Shown: piece by piece, positions 11,848-22,801 of the stretch
Layout: every line of letters begins with the position of its first letter
Position numbering within the stretch: position 1 is the first letter of the stretch
NCBI RefSeq assembly: GCF_000264905.1
Contig: NW_006763132.1
Location: forward strand, 3,627,112-3,691,111
Direction: 5' to 3'
DNA from: Stereum hirsutum FP-91666 SS1
Taxonomy: Eukaryota; Basidiomycota; Agaricomycetes; Russulales; Stereaceae
Length of the DNA stretch: 64,000 nt
Position numbers and translations under genes: made by a program
The notes under the pieces: model-generated
Seen by the model: the letters and a program-made list of their open reading frames with translations, nothing else
Told to the model about the DNA's origin: nothing
Databases searched by the model: none

Positions 11848-13350
11848 TCACTGGTTCTTCAGTGGATATAAGGCGGGCCGGTCCCTACTCTTCCCTCCCT
11901 GTGCAACATGCATTAAGATAGCAGTCTGGAAGTGGTGAAACAGCAACCTAGAGTCCACGTCTCCATAAGTCTCCCGGCGCTTCTTCTGGTCATCCGTCAG
12001 GTCGCTCCAGTTCTCTCTCATACGCTCAGACCGTTCGCTATTATCGTTGATATTCTTTGAATGGATCCAAACATCCTTGAGTTTGGTGCCAATGAGTTCC
12101 GAGGGTAAAGTGGGAGCACCGCTCTTCTCGAAGCGTATGAACTTTTTCTCAAGCTATGACGGTATCAAGGCATTAATAGTGAACAGCATTGCGAAGAGGA
12201 GCACTCACGTTGAAACTCCACTCATATTTATCGAATTGTCTGTGTATGTTGCATTCCATCATCATGGCATTCTCTGGTCTTTCGAGTCCAATCTCATCGA
12301 TTGCCCATCTCGCTAGATCCTTATCCTTTAATCTTAACCAATATCTTTCCCACTTTTCATGATGCACAGAGATTTATTTGCAAGCGTGTGTTAGTAACTG
12401 TCAAAGTATAATCATTACAGTAGCGTACCTGTATCTGAGCCCACACGGGAAATATGTGCACGACCTCCTTGCCACAAGTGTTGCCACCGCGATCACGCTT
12501 CGGTATAACTGAGAGTGTGACACGGCACCCAAGATCGCGCTCTTTAATTTTAGCAACCAGAGCTACTGATCTTACTATCTATGTATGCGGTTACGGAGCT
12601 CAGTGTTGTCGCACGAAAATAGACACAATGACTTCCTACCTTGGGATTCGAAACCTTCTCTGGGGTTGCCAGCAGAAGAGCTTTAGCTAGTGTGGTATCA
12701 CCCTCGGCCTCTACATCTGTGTTGCGAACCCATATCGGTGTCGCGTATACTACTCGTGTCATGGAGACGGACAACGCCTCCTTTGTCGCTAGAATTTATC
12801 AACTGCTGAGTATGATTCGATTACTAAAAGAGTATTATGGATTAGCAGTTTACCTTCGTCCCATTCGCAGAGAAAGTAATGTCCAGGTTCTAGAATTGTA
12901 TCACTGGGATGAACGACACTCGCCGTCAGGGATTCCCTATCAGGAATTCCTTCCTTCCTGGGATCTTCACCTTGCGAAACACGGTATTGCCCTGATATAA
13001 TGGTGAGTTATGAAACCAAAATAGCGGATAAAATGATTTGACGGACAAGGGTTGTTCACGTTATAAAAGTTGTGCTCATTCAATATCTTCATGATAATAT
13101 AGAAATCATTGATCGTGAGAGTCCCAAAGGTATAACACCCTATACGGCACATGTTACATTAACGTTGAAGCTCCCCTAGGCGGGGAAGTAGTAACTCACC
13201 CGCGAAAAGGTTAAGGAAGAGCTTGGGAGCTTTACTCCTACCCTTTCCACGCCCAGCCTGTGCCTCCGAGAACCAAACGTGGACGTCTCGCTGGTCTTCA
13301 TTGAGATATGTACCGGGGTTATGCGCTCCCAATTCGAACTTGACATCCAT
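11848..13350 (-). CDS. HNH nuclease-domain protein, copy 1
   Basis: Member of the HNH-domain (HNHNuclease_2-like) proteins common in agaricomycetes; the cellular role is not established. Seven exons (13350-13200, 13139-13017, 12991-12854, 12788-12640, 12578-12429, 12352-12209, 12153-11848) join in frame to 386 residues. The central domain shows KERDLGCRVT, then KEVVHIFPVWAQ with the first His, and IGLERPENAMMMECNIHRQF with the Asn and last His of the H-N-H motif. The C-terminal quarter is charged. The start at 13350 (MDVKFELGAHNPGTY) is the first Met in frame and gives a plausible N-terminal beta domain. Exon 6 follows a clear TACTAAC branch site. It is divergent from a second HNH gene 1.3 kb away. 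No signal peptide; a nuclear or cytosolic site is likely. Confidence 0.85.
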
Positions 13351-14072
13351 GACGACAAGCAAAACAAATGGTAGATATGGAATGGTTGACCTTTGGCGGT
13401 GGATACTGGGAGTTTGAAGATGCCAAAACACGTCTCCCTACACACATATTTATATATCTTCAGGTGCTCGATGCACCACTGTTGTGACTAGAGACTGTTG
13501 GCAAAAACAGCTGTCATTCGAAATTGATGAGCGCGATGATGCGAGATACTGTTAGACAACAGAAACGTTTCAGAAGAGTTGTATGAAAAAAGTCATTGAA
13601 CCAAAAAGCAAAACAACGAGATGTATATCCCTTATAGTTTTAGCAATATATCCTATGTGAAGGTGGTGCCCTATACTATAGAGAGCAGCGATGTGTCTTC
13701 TAGAATCTAGTATGCCTTCTTCGAAGTCTCTGTACTGGCCGAAGAAGTTAGTCAATAATCATGGAAAAAAATCTCAGATAATCCTTCCAAATCGATCACT
13801 GTTTCAGAGTTTGAACGACTACTCAGAGACCTAAGCATAAGTGATGCATCAACTTCTAATTGTGTGGACGTTAATTGTAGAAAGTGTGTTTCGTATGCAA
13901 GTAGTTTAACGCTTAACGCCCGTGCTCATGACAATAAGAGAGTAGAATGATGAAACTTCTGATAGAAATCAAACACTTAAACGCGGTCTTAGCAGAAGCG
14001 AACAATAAGTACATAGACATGACAAATCGGTCTGAGCTCTCCCTGGATGGCCCTTCAAACACTGTGCGACAA
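13351..14072. other. Intergenic region between the HNH genes, left of the MITE
   Basis: AT-richer than the flanking genes. Open frames here are short and not protein-like. It should contain the promoter of the minus-strand HNH gene. Confidence 0.45.
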
Positions 14073-14181
14073 TAGACCGTATCTGCGAGTGAATTTTTTA
14101 CCTCGCTAAGGGCCAACGAGACGCGACGATTGGCCCGATCACCGTTTTAAAGTCGTTTTAAACGGTTGCAGATACGGTCTA
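14073..14181. mobile_element. MITE-like element, copy 1
   Basis: About 109 bp bounded by perfect terminal inverted repeats TAGACCGTATC ... GATACGGTCTA (14073-14083 and 14171-14181). The outer TA on each side may be a TA target-site duplication, which would fit a Tc1/mariner-type (or related) transposase. There is no coding capacity. A second copy of the same length lies in opposite orientation at 58256-58363 and matches over most of its length (for example cgagtgaattttt next to the left end). Two copies with shared ends and shared interior support a real non-autonomous element. Confidence 0.75.
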
Positions 14182-14629
14182 ATATAACAGGATATTTGTT
14201 CGCCAACCGAACACCTACACTTATCAACCACAACAGAGTGAATCTCTAACGGTGTGCATGATGGCCCACAATAATGAAATCAGTCATATAGCATGCCTTT
14301 ATGGTGTGGCGATTGGTCGTATTGATGACTGGAATTTGACCTCATTGAAGTCCACCGGTATTTCCGAAACAGCACAGAGACGCACTGAACGCTCCGATCT
14401 CCATTTGACAGTAGCTTTACGCGGCTACAGAGACAGTGTAACATCAAACAGAGCCTATTCAAGATCGCCTTATTGTATTCTTCAAACAAACTTTATGAGT
14501 TGCCCTAAGCGGTTGATTGGACCGATAGCCTGTACGTCAATCAAGCTAAAATCAGTCACGTGCCTTCAGTACCAACATAAAACCTGGAGATGTTCATGAT
14601 CCCCGATTATCAGTTCTTCCCAAACCGCC
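14182..14629. other. Upstream region of the second HNH gene
   Basis: About 450 bp between the MITE and the start at 14630. An open frame from about 14252 has no recognisable content. It probably holds the promoter and 5' UTR. Confidence 0.4.
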
Positions 14630-16088
14630 ATGCCTTTCGCCAACACGACCCACCTGCTTTCCTCCAAGTCGCGTTCAGAGGGTCGGGATACCTTTATCTT
14701 CCGGGTTGGTTCTCCAGGCCTCATCCTCCTTGCAGGCGAGTAATCCACTTTACGGCCGAGCATCGTCGATTATAACATTCTCATGATATTAACTAGGCTA
14801 CAACCATTCCGTCCTTCCACTTACTGGCATGCATGTTTACCGGTGGTTGCATGAAATTCACAAGCCGTATTTCGAGGATTACGTACTAAACGCGATCAAG
14901 ATCAAGAATTCCGATGTACTACAATACGATATAGAAGAGAAGGGTCCTGAGATACTTTCGAACTCTGCTGAAATTCTTCAGCCGGGAGATTACTGTTGGA
15001 CACCCCAAGGTAGGTTTATGATATTATCCACCTTCTATTACCACTTGTACCGCCAGTTTCATTGATCAATTTCACTTAGACCCTGCAATTGAACTCAGCG
15101 CTTTGCCGGATATAACTCCGTGTGGCTTGAAGGACTGGGTGACGGCCACGACGGCCTTGTTGGACAACGATGTCAAACGTGGGATGTATGACCCCGAACG
15201 TCTCTTATCTTCTGTGCGTTATCAAGATATCAGAGCTCCACCACACGTTCTAACATATCCTCTTCTGTGACTATTCCGTAGCTCGAAATACCATCTGAGA
15301 TCCACAATGATGTCGTGAAACGGGATACAGGCTGCTTCTTCACACGCAAATTATCCGGTGACAAGGATTTCATTACTTCTTGGATATTCCCTCCAGTGTC
15401 TGGGTTTAAGGTACTTGTGTTAATGATGTGGGGAACTCACGATGCTCACTGTGGCACTTGACAGACATGCGTTGGCGTTGTGTATAAGGACTGGGACCCT
15501 GCGCCGTTCATGACAGCCAACAATTCCATCCGTATGTGCTCGGACCTGCACGAACCATTCGAAGAGAACGCCTTTGGTGTAGACATCGATGTGAGTAAAG
15601 TCACTCACATCTGCGGATGAAGATGACCGAGATGCTACCTACAGGATAACTGCCGCATCATCGTCTTTGATCCAGCGAAAATCAAGGGAATCACTCTTCC
15701 GTCGCATCTCCCAGCAGAATCCCTGGCATATGTCCAGGATGAACTCGTTGCTGACGATAGTGCTGCCTCACCCATACGGCTCCGGGATTTTCTTCGCCAC
15801 CATTTCGTGTGGTGTTTGAGACTGCACTTTTTAGGAGGTGACATCTCTGAGGACTATGATAGGCAGAAGGTACAAGGAATGATCAATAAGGTTTTGAAAT
15901 TTGATCAAGCGGGAAAGAGTCTGGACGATCTGAAGAGCCTTAAGGCCTGGCAGTCGGGCTTGGGAGCGGAGGTGCTAAAACATCACATAGCTTGGAGAAC
16001 GTCAATTGCAGTCAAAAATTCAGAGGAGATATATATCGATATGGAGGACTCAGAGGAGGAAGAGGAGGACGAAGAGAATAGTGAATAG
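14630..16088 (+). CDS. HNH nuclease-domain protein, copy 2 (divergent subtype)
   Basis: Six exons (14630-14735, 14797-15009, 15080-15213, 15282-15410, 15465-15590, 15645-16088) give 383 residues; the first intron uses a GC donor (GCAG|GCGAGT). The domain reads VVKRDTGCFFTRKLSG, then ITSWIFPP, then NNSIRMCSDLHEPFEENAFG and DDNCRIIVFDP. This is the same fold plan as the 386-residue protein encoded divergently at 11848-13350, but where that protein has VVHIFP this one has SWIFPP, so the first metal or base His is not present. The last Asn and His positions look kept. The C-terminus is very acidic (a run of Glu/Asp before the stop). The function is unknown; the missing His suggests a non-catalytic or altered activity. 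Conserved SWIFPP-type relatives exist in agaricomycetes as far as I recall. Confidence 0.8.
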
Positions 16089-16533
16089 TTGGAGGGATTA
16101 GGTGTTCACATTTGAAAGTAGCTCGACGTAATTATGTCCAGTAGCCGAACAAGCAGTGCGATTTTTTGGGCCCCTTCCATTGGCAATAACGTCTTGTGCT
16201 CCTTTTCCAGCCACAGCATCGGCCGTATCGCCAATATATTGCTAATATTATAGTACTCCGCCACCATGTTGGGGTGAATCCGAAGGGTGGATGGACTTCG
16301 CTGTCATATCACAGTTTATGAAGCACGAATTTTGAACTCCGCTCTCACGGTCAGAAGACGAAGGGAGACAAATCTTCGAGTCACGAACAACACGATCCGA
16401 AACGCAATGCGAACAGCTGTTTCCGATTCGAGCCACAGAGTCGTCACATCGATTGGCACATCCCTCTGCTCACTGCCATCGACGTTCATCGCCCATTAGT
16501 TTGCCTCAATCTGAATACCTTTCCCATAATCCA

Positions 16534-18062
16534 ATGCCCAAAACTGTTTCAGGATCAGTTACTTTGGAGGTGGTTGACCCGGCAAACGAACTCGCATGTG
16601 GTGAAAGTGGTAGGTATATATTATTTCTGGACCACGAACTTTACTGATTTACACTCGCAAATCAGCGATGGTATGGAAAGCCGATATGAAAGACCGTAAA
16701 GGAGAATCTACCGAGGTTGCTCTGAAAATTACACGCTCTTCGAAGTATATAGCCAATCCACCGCTTCGCCACGAAGCTTGTGTGCTCCTCAGGCTAGATG
16801 GTGACTAGTTGGCAACCTTGATCATTTCAGAGAATGGCGGCTCAACGTGGTCCTGTTAGGTCATCCTGGGATTCCAAAGGTCTATGCCTTAGGTCGATCG
16901 AAGTTCCACGAATACATTGCCATACAGTTGCTAGGAAAGACTCTCGAGACGTTTGGGTCGGTCACCGTAGTGAGAGATTTGGCGGCCCTTACCTGTCAGA
17001 TGGTGAGCCCCGCTTGACCATTTGTGTACACAGCACGTTTGGATCTTCTGACCATTTCTCCGCTGTAGTTGAAAATAGCGAAACACGTCCACTCCTGCAA
17101 CCTTATCCACGGCGACATCAAACCACAGAATTTCGTTTTCGGGCGCGAAGAAGTCGACCAGCTCTACTTGATTGACTATGGGCTAGCAACATGGCATACC
17201 TCTCCGAGGACGAATGACCATGTTGAATCGCGCAATTTGAGGAGGCTACAGGGCACTCCGGAGTACTGCAGCATCAGAATGCATCTTCACAAATGTAAGC
17301 GACGAGTACCATCCGTTCTGTGGCACGTTACACATACACATACTCACATAACTCACCAACCTATGAAAAGCTCCATCACGGGCAGACGACATGGAATCAC
17401 TGGCGTACACCATCATTCACATCCTACTCGGCACCCTTCCGTGGGACAGTTTAGAGATCGACCGCGACATCTGCGTTTTGAAACAGCTTTGGTCCGGACC
17501 CGACCTCTGCGGTAGTTATCCCGCTCTATTCGGCGAATTCCTCGACGATGCTCGAAACCTGCAGTTTCAGGAACAGCCGAATTACGACTTATGGATAGAA
17601 CGTTTCGGACACTTATCACAATCCGAATCCGAGGACGCGACGGAGACCATCGGACCTGGGTCCACCGTGACAACTACTCCCAAGCCTCATCAACCATCGA
17701 TCACTGTAAAGTTACCCCCCGCTTCCGAGCAAGCAGAACAACTTGAAATACCCAGGGAGCAAGGCTATCTCCCCCGTGTGGGCCTAGACATGTCGTATCC
17801 CAGAATACCCACAACGTGGGATCAGATTGAGAATGAGAAGGAGATGGTTCGTCAACATTTGGCTTGGATCGAGAAGATACCTGGGGGCATGGAACCACTC
17901 TGCGATGGGGAGGAGAAGATGGTGACGCGGGAAGAAGAGGACTCCGACGAGGAAAATTATGGGAAGGCATACTTGGAGAAGATAGACGAGGAGAGTTACG
18001 TGAAGGAATACGAGCAGAAGGTAGACGAGGAAAATCACGGAGAGGAAAATTGGAGAAGATAG
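16534..18062 (+). CDS. Casein kinase 1-like protein kinase
   Basis: Ser/Thr kinase-like protein of 423 residues in five exons (16534-16609, 16666-16800, 16860-17002, 17069-17294, 17371-18062). Kinase landmarks are visible: a degenerate Gly loop (GESAMVWKA), VALKI with the ATP-binding Lys, NLIHGDIKPQNF in place of the HRD loop (Gly for Arg), LIDYGLA in place of DFG, and GTPEYCS before the activation-segment end. DDMESLAYTIIHILLGTLPW is the following alpha-F region, strongly CK1-like. The last 130 residues are a linker and an acidic Glu/Lys/Asn repeat region. The core Lys, catalytic Asp and metal Asp are present, so activity is possible. It lies 445 bp downstream of the HNH gene on the same strand. 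Lineage-expanded kinases of this type are common in mushrooms and their substrates are unknown. Confidence 0.82.
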
Positions 18063-18110
18063 GCGAGGAGAATTCTGGGGAGGAAAACTCGAGAAGGTAG
18101 AAGAGGAGAA
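17930..18110 (+). repeat. Acidic repeat tract at the end of the kinase gene
   Basis: Imperfect repeats with an EEN/EK core (DEENYGKAYLEK, DEESYVKEYEQK, DEENHGEEN) fill the kinase C-terminus. The DNA pattern (gaggagaattctggg, gaggaaaact) continues about 45 bp beyond the stop at 18062 in another frame, where it again would read EENSGEENSRR. The stop therefore lies inside the repeat array. Confidence 0.55.
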
Positions 18111-18529
18111 TTCTGGGAGCCAAACTCGTAGAAGCCAGAGTACAGAAACGACATGTGAGTACGGTTACATGATGTGTTTGTAACATGTCATATTATGGGG
18201 GTTGCATGAACACCCGGAGGAAATAAACAAAGAACGACGGTTGAATATAAATTTAAACACGCTAGTGGTTGAAGAGAAGAATTATTCAAGATTCGAAATT
18301 CAGCACAAACAGCCGGTTACAATTCGAACCATAGAGTCGTTACATCAAGTGCAGTGTTAAGAAGCTACAAATCTATATTTTCTCTCATCGCCGGGTGAAC
18401 TCCGCCTAAGGATGGATGAACAGGGATGAACTTTGCTGCGACTGACTTGGGCCACAGTAGTGCCACCTGCAGCCACTACGAATGTTCGGCCTTCGCCGAG
18501 GATTGGCTGAATCCGTTCATTTTCTGCGA

Positions 18530-19045
18530 TCGGCTTTTTCTTTGACAGCACGATATCGCGTCCACGTCTCCTCAACCCTCCTGCATTCACGTTCTTATGG
18601 AATCAGCTCAGCATCTTTGATCTCGCGTCTGATTGCTCCTTCTCCGGACACACTCTCCCGACAAACACACCGTTTTCTCCGGCCGCGAACGCGCACCCAC
18701 TCCGCCTGCTGGGCAGCCTCGTCTACGAACAACTTCGTGTATCAGATCAACTTTACCGCGTGCAGGGCCCTCCAACGCTTGTTCTGTCTTAATACTCGTC
18801 TGTCCCATACCGCAACCCATCCACCGCCTCGCCTCGCCTGCGCACAGAGCCAACCTCGAACAAACCCGGGCTCTCAACGGCTTCGATCCAGAGGGCCCCA
18901 GCTCCCTCGTCCCAAATCAAGGATGAAACAGCGAATACCTCATCTGGAGTGTCCACACTGACCATCAAAGAGATTTCTGCGCTGAGATGGGCTCGGGCGA
19001 AGAAGGCGCAGGAAAAGGCTTATGCATTCGAGCCGTCTGGTACGT
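18530..19045 (+). pseudogene. Decayed copy of the start of the LRR gene
   Basis: Matches the 5' part of the intact LRR gene at 47446-44279. The bases before the start (tttctttgacagcacg against tttctttgatagcacaaag) and the first codons align, but the start codon is ATA here (18553) where the intact gene has ATG. Shared protein stretches include GQPRLRTTSCIRST (intact GQSRLRTTSSVRTT), TSNKPGLSTAS (TPNKPSPSTAS) and LTIKEISALRWARAKKAQEK (LSIKEAIALKRAEAKKAQEK). These fall in two frames, so at least one frameshift exists. The match fades at about 19045, before any leucine-rich repeat. A partial duplication with no sign of function. Confidence 0.75.
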
Positions 19046-20509
19046 CCTACTGTGGCTCCTATGTCGTCCATAGTGCCATCGCTGACTACTTTGACTCAAA
19101 TGGTCTAGTCTGCCCTCATGGTACGCTTCTATTACCTCCATCCTTTTGAAGTTCTATTCTGCTTTTGCTTTATACTGTTTCCCAATGCCAAGCTGTCGCC
19201 GTAAACACCGCGGGTCCTTGTGTCGTTAGTCCTCGGTAATCTTCTCATGGTCTAAGGTTCTAACTGACGACCATCATCGCGCTGGTGAACAGTTTCGCGT
19301 ACATCAATCAGGTATGTAGCTGTTGTTACTCCGGGCGCATTTGGATCGGGTGCTTCTGGATCAACATCATTTCCTATATCTGTCAGTATGCCGTTCTGCA
19401 GCGACGCATCGATGTAGTTCCTGACGCCGGGCATGCCTCTTACGAGAAACAGCCCGCGGTAGTGGCGATCGTTTGAGGCGAGATTGAATCATTCGAGACG
19501 AAGGAGAAATCCGTGATCATGAAGCGCGTTGTCGCCGTCGTATTCCAGCCTCCACCGCAGTGATTATCGGGACTATATCTGTGGTGTCCGTTTGCAGTTT
19601 CGTTTGTGCATCTGTAGTAGAAGAACAATATTGCATTTTCTCAATCCGGGAGTTGTGTTGCTGGCCTCACCAACTGTGCCTCCCGAAACAGTAGTTGCTA
19701 TCAAATAAGGTTCTTGTCTATGTCCTATCCCTTCTGCTAGCTCGCCCTGCATCGTGCTTGGTGTTGATCAAGCATGGACATCCGTATGCTTCACCGTTCG
19801 ACTCCAAAAACGCCGCGATGAAGCTAGGTTTATTTTGCTTTTCGTGGGATCAGCTCAAGGGCTGGACTGCGGGTCAGAGCTTTTGTCCAAACATATACCT
19901 TTTGTTCAATGCTGCATCAAGCGGCGTTGTTGCCGACAGCATCAAATGGAGCGTTTCGATCGATCCCAACATCTGCTTCGCCGCAGGAGTTGTTACGGTC
20001 CAGAATCCAGGGTTTTCGATCGCATTATCGATGTGCTTTTCAAACAGATCCAAGCCACCTCGAGTTATCGGCGTTTGCACACGTCTTCTCGTCGGTGTCA
20101 TCATCTCCCCTTTTCGTTCCCTCGGGGAAAGGTGTTGTTAGCTGCGGGCATTGATCGGGATATCGCCTTACTACCCCTCGTCAAGCTGATCACAGTGCGT
20201 ACAGAGATCTGCGATGGAATAACACAATTACAAGGCTGCACGCTTCTGTATTTTCCCGCAAGTTTCCTCCCTACATGCAGCCAATATCTGAGCTCACGCG
20301 TCCAATTAAGTATGCCACTAAACCTCCTAGCTGTGCTTACAGCATTCCTATTACCCATTACACCGACTTCACTCTCCACATCACTGTCATGCCCGCACCT
20401 GGACGCATTCATCCTCGCTACTCATATCAGAAACGCTACGTAACGGACCGAGATACTGGTCTTCGATTTCATCAATCTCATCGACTGTTTCGCGAGGCCA
20501 AACGGTCTT
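19046..20509. other. Degenerate region, no gene assigned
   Basis: Several open frames of 60-230 codons occur on both strands. None reads through more than a few hundred bases with protein-like composition, and no splice pattern joins them. Minus-strand pieces such as DIGNDVDPEAPDPNAPG (about 19320-19390) and IETLHLMLSATTPLDAAL (about 19925) look protein-like and may be remains of a repeat protein, but I cannot name the family. Confidence 0.35.
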
Positions 20510-21720
20510 CTACCATGCGTTCGCCATGATGAGAGCGTGACGTTTCAGCACTAATAAACACATCGCTGCTCTGAAGTTAGTGAGGTAGGGAGACTCCGCA
20601 TTGCCCGAGATGGGGAAGCCCATAATGCCAGGTAGGACCATACGATCGACGACGCATGAGATGTAATGAGTGGTCTCGTCGTCCAGATCAATGAGACGTC
20701 ACCCAGCCCGTGAATATTGAATATGAGCCACGATGGCGAGGCGACCTTCTCGACCGCCATCATACAGGATTCCGAATAACACCATCCGTGGAGGGTGAGT
20801 GGAGTCATCTTGTGTCGGTGGTGATGACGGAGCTGAGAACGAGGACGGCCTACCCTCCCCGGCCTGAGTCAAAAGGCTGCATTGGAAGGTACCAAAGTCA
20901 GATAACTTGTCGACTTTCTCTGTAGCCCATGGTCGACGCCAGGTCTTTAGATGTGCGTCTAGGTGGGGCTGATCAATCCCGGCGAGATCGTGCGCACGTC
21001 GCGAGCTGCGAAGCCGCGATTTCTCCGACCGATAAGAAGGGCTGGGTGCATAATATCTGCTTGAAACCAAGAGGGCGTCGTTGGAGACCGTGCGATACGA
21101 TTCAATAGAAGAGCGAAGCCAAGAGACTCGCGAGAGAAGCGTGGATCGACTGAGGGTTGTCTGCTGTTATGCTCAGTTCACGAGGCAACTAGATCGATGA
21201 CAGGATGCGTACCAATGAGGACCATCCCCGGCGAGGCAGACAGCATGCCCGTGATGGCTGGTTCTATATCCGTACAGTTTCCTTTGTACGTGGTCATGCG
21301 GAGAACAAATGGAATGGAGAGAAGAGGATCGGCAGCGAGAGCATCTTCTAATTTGCCATCGTAACACTCTGGAGGTTGCGTTCGGGGGACATGCAAAGGA
21401 AAGTCTGGCCGGAGAGAAGCCGGGTCTTGGTGCTGGGCCAGCATGTCCCGCGAAGAGCTCAACACGTCCTCTTTTTCGGAATGGTGAAAGACGCTGGGAA
21501 ATGCTGATCGTCGCATGAGGTTGTAGCGATACACACGCTGACGTTTTTTTTTCTGGATCTTCCACGGGTTGCTACTCCATGTGTGATGGGTTGGGTCAAT
21601 GAGGCAAGTAATAAATCGGAAGCAGACGGCTTACCGGTAGACATCTTGCGACCTCGAAACGCAAGTGTCCCATTGACTCTAATCATTTTTATCGTCGTCT
21701 GCTGAAGAAAGTACATCTGA
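20510..21720 (-). CDS. Hypothetical gene at the outer end of the left duplication arm
   Basis: A chain of protein-like minus-strand exons can be followed: MIRVNGTLAFRGRKMSTG (about 21686), an intron, then RRSAFPSVFHHSEKEDVLSS and ECYDGKLEDALAADPLL with SASPGMVLIGT (to about 21210). Further exons follow downstream, one possible end being a stop at 20512-20510 after VLKRHALIMANAW. I do not recognise the family. The outer edge of the inverted duplication cuts this gene at about 21414: sequence upstream is shared with the right arm and sequence downstream is unique. In this copy a run of nine A near 21545-21553 puts the start and the next exon in different frames, whereas the right arm is in frame there. 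Either a frameshift, a later start or an assembly error is possible. The exon chain is tentative. Confidence 0.4.
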
Positions 21721-22801
21721 TTTTAGTATTAGAGGAATACGATGGTGTATGTCTCCCGATGCAATGCCGGGCAGATTTCATTTTTCGACCAGGGCGCCAT
21801 GCGGTAGAAGAATCATTCATTCCAACAACAGGCCCGATGCCCATTCTTTTCGCGGCGACTCGAGTTAATCAATTGACAGCATTGACCAGCAATAAATCAT
21901 CCTGTGCTGAGCCGATAGACCCGCACACGATATCTCCGGACCACCAGCCACTTCTGCATCTCGCGGTCTTTTTTGAAAAGCTCATCGGGGCGATGAACAG
22001 CACTCATGAGGTGGGTCCCACAGTCCGTCATCAATACAGTTCATATATGTACTCTATTCTGACTTCCGTCACATTTCATAGAACTCAAAGCTCTCGGAGA
22101 TCCCCCCATGTTCTTCGTTTACGGTTTATTATATGACAAATATGGATGTGCGTGCTATGCCTTCCTCCCGGGGCATTACATGACTTCGTCGGAACCCTTA
22201 CGAATCGAAGTTGTGCTGCTGGGAGGTCTGCCGACAGCATGACGTTTTCGAATTGTGGGAGGAGTCTACACGTGTAGAGTTAGTCAATCTTCTGCTCACT
22301 ATACAGCGACATATGGTGGAGCTTCCTCGGATTGCTGGACTGTCGTTGATTCAGTGACGATTTAACACTACTATCCTTACGTTACGTTGAAGTGCGAATT
22401 TGCTGTGAAGTCTGGAGGTGCTGAACTATAATGCCATGCCTGCCACGTGAGAGCCCTGCTTGTTCATCTATTTCTCTCCAACAGTTGAGCTGTTTGTGGA
22501 TAAGAGTGCGGGAGTTGATGAAGGAGCCGTAATAAGAGAGCCCTTCTCCAATACGAGCTCGTGGGGTTACATTCGTCTTCGATACGGCGCTTCGACAGTA
22601 AGCGAGCGTGCCTGAGTCGTGTACTTGTTTGTAGTATAAAAGCAGCACAACCTCTGTATTAGCAGCAGCAGCTCTCGGCCCCACCTCGGATTATCCGAAA
22701 CCTCCATACTTACTATACTTCTCCCAAAGGTGTGTTTCAGATTGAACAGAGATGCAAATTCATATCTAGGAACAATGATTTATTGATTGTCAGTTCTGAA
22801 G
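21721..22801. other. Shared non-coding stretch in the left arm
   Basis: Lies between the two divergent genes of the arm and probably holds both promoters. The right-arm counterpart (about 55253-56255) differs by small indels that break the open frames seen here, which argues against coding. Confidence 0.45.
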
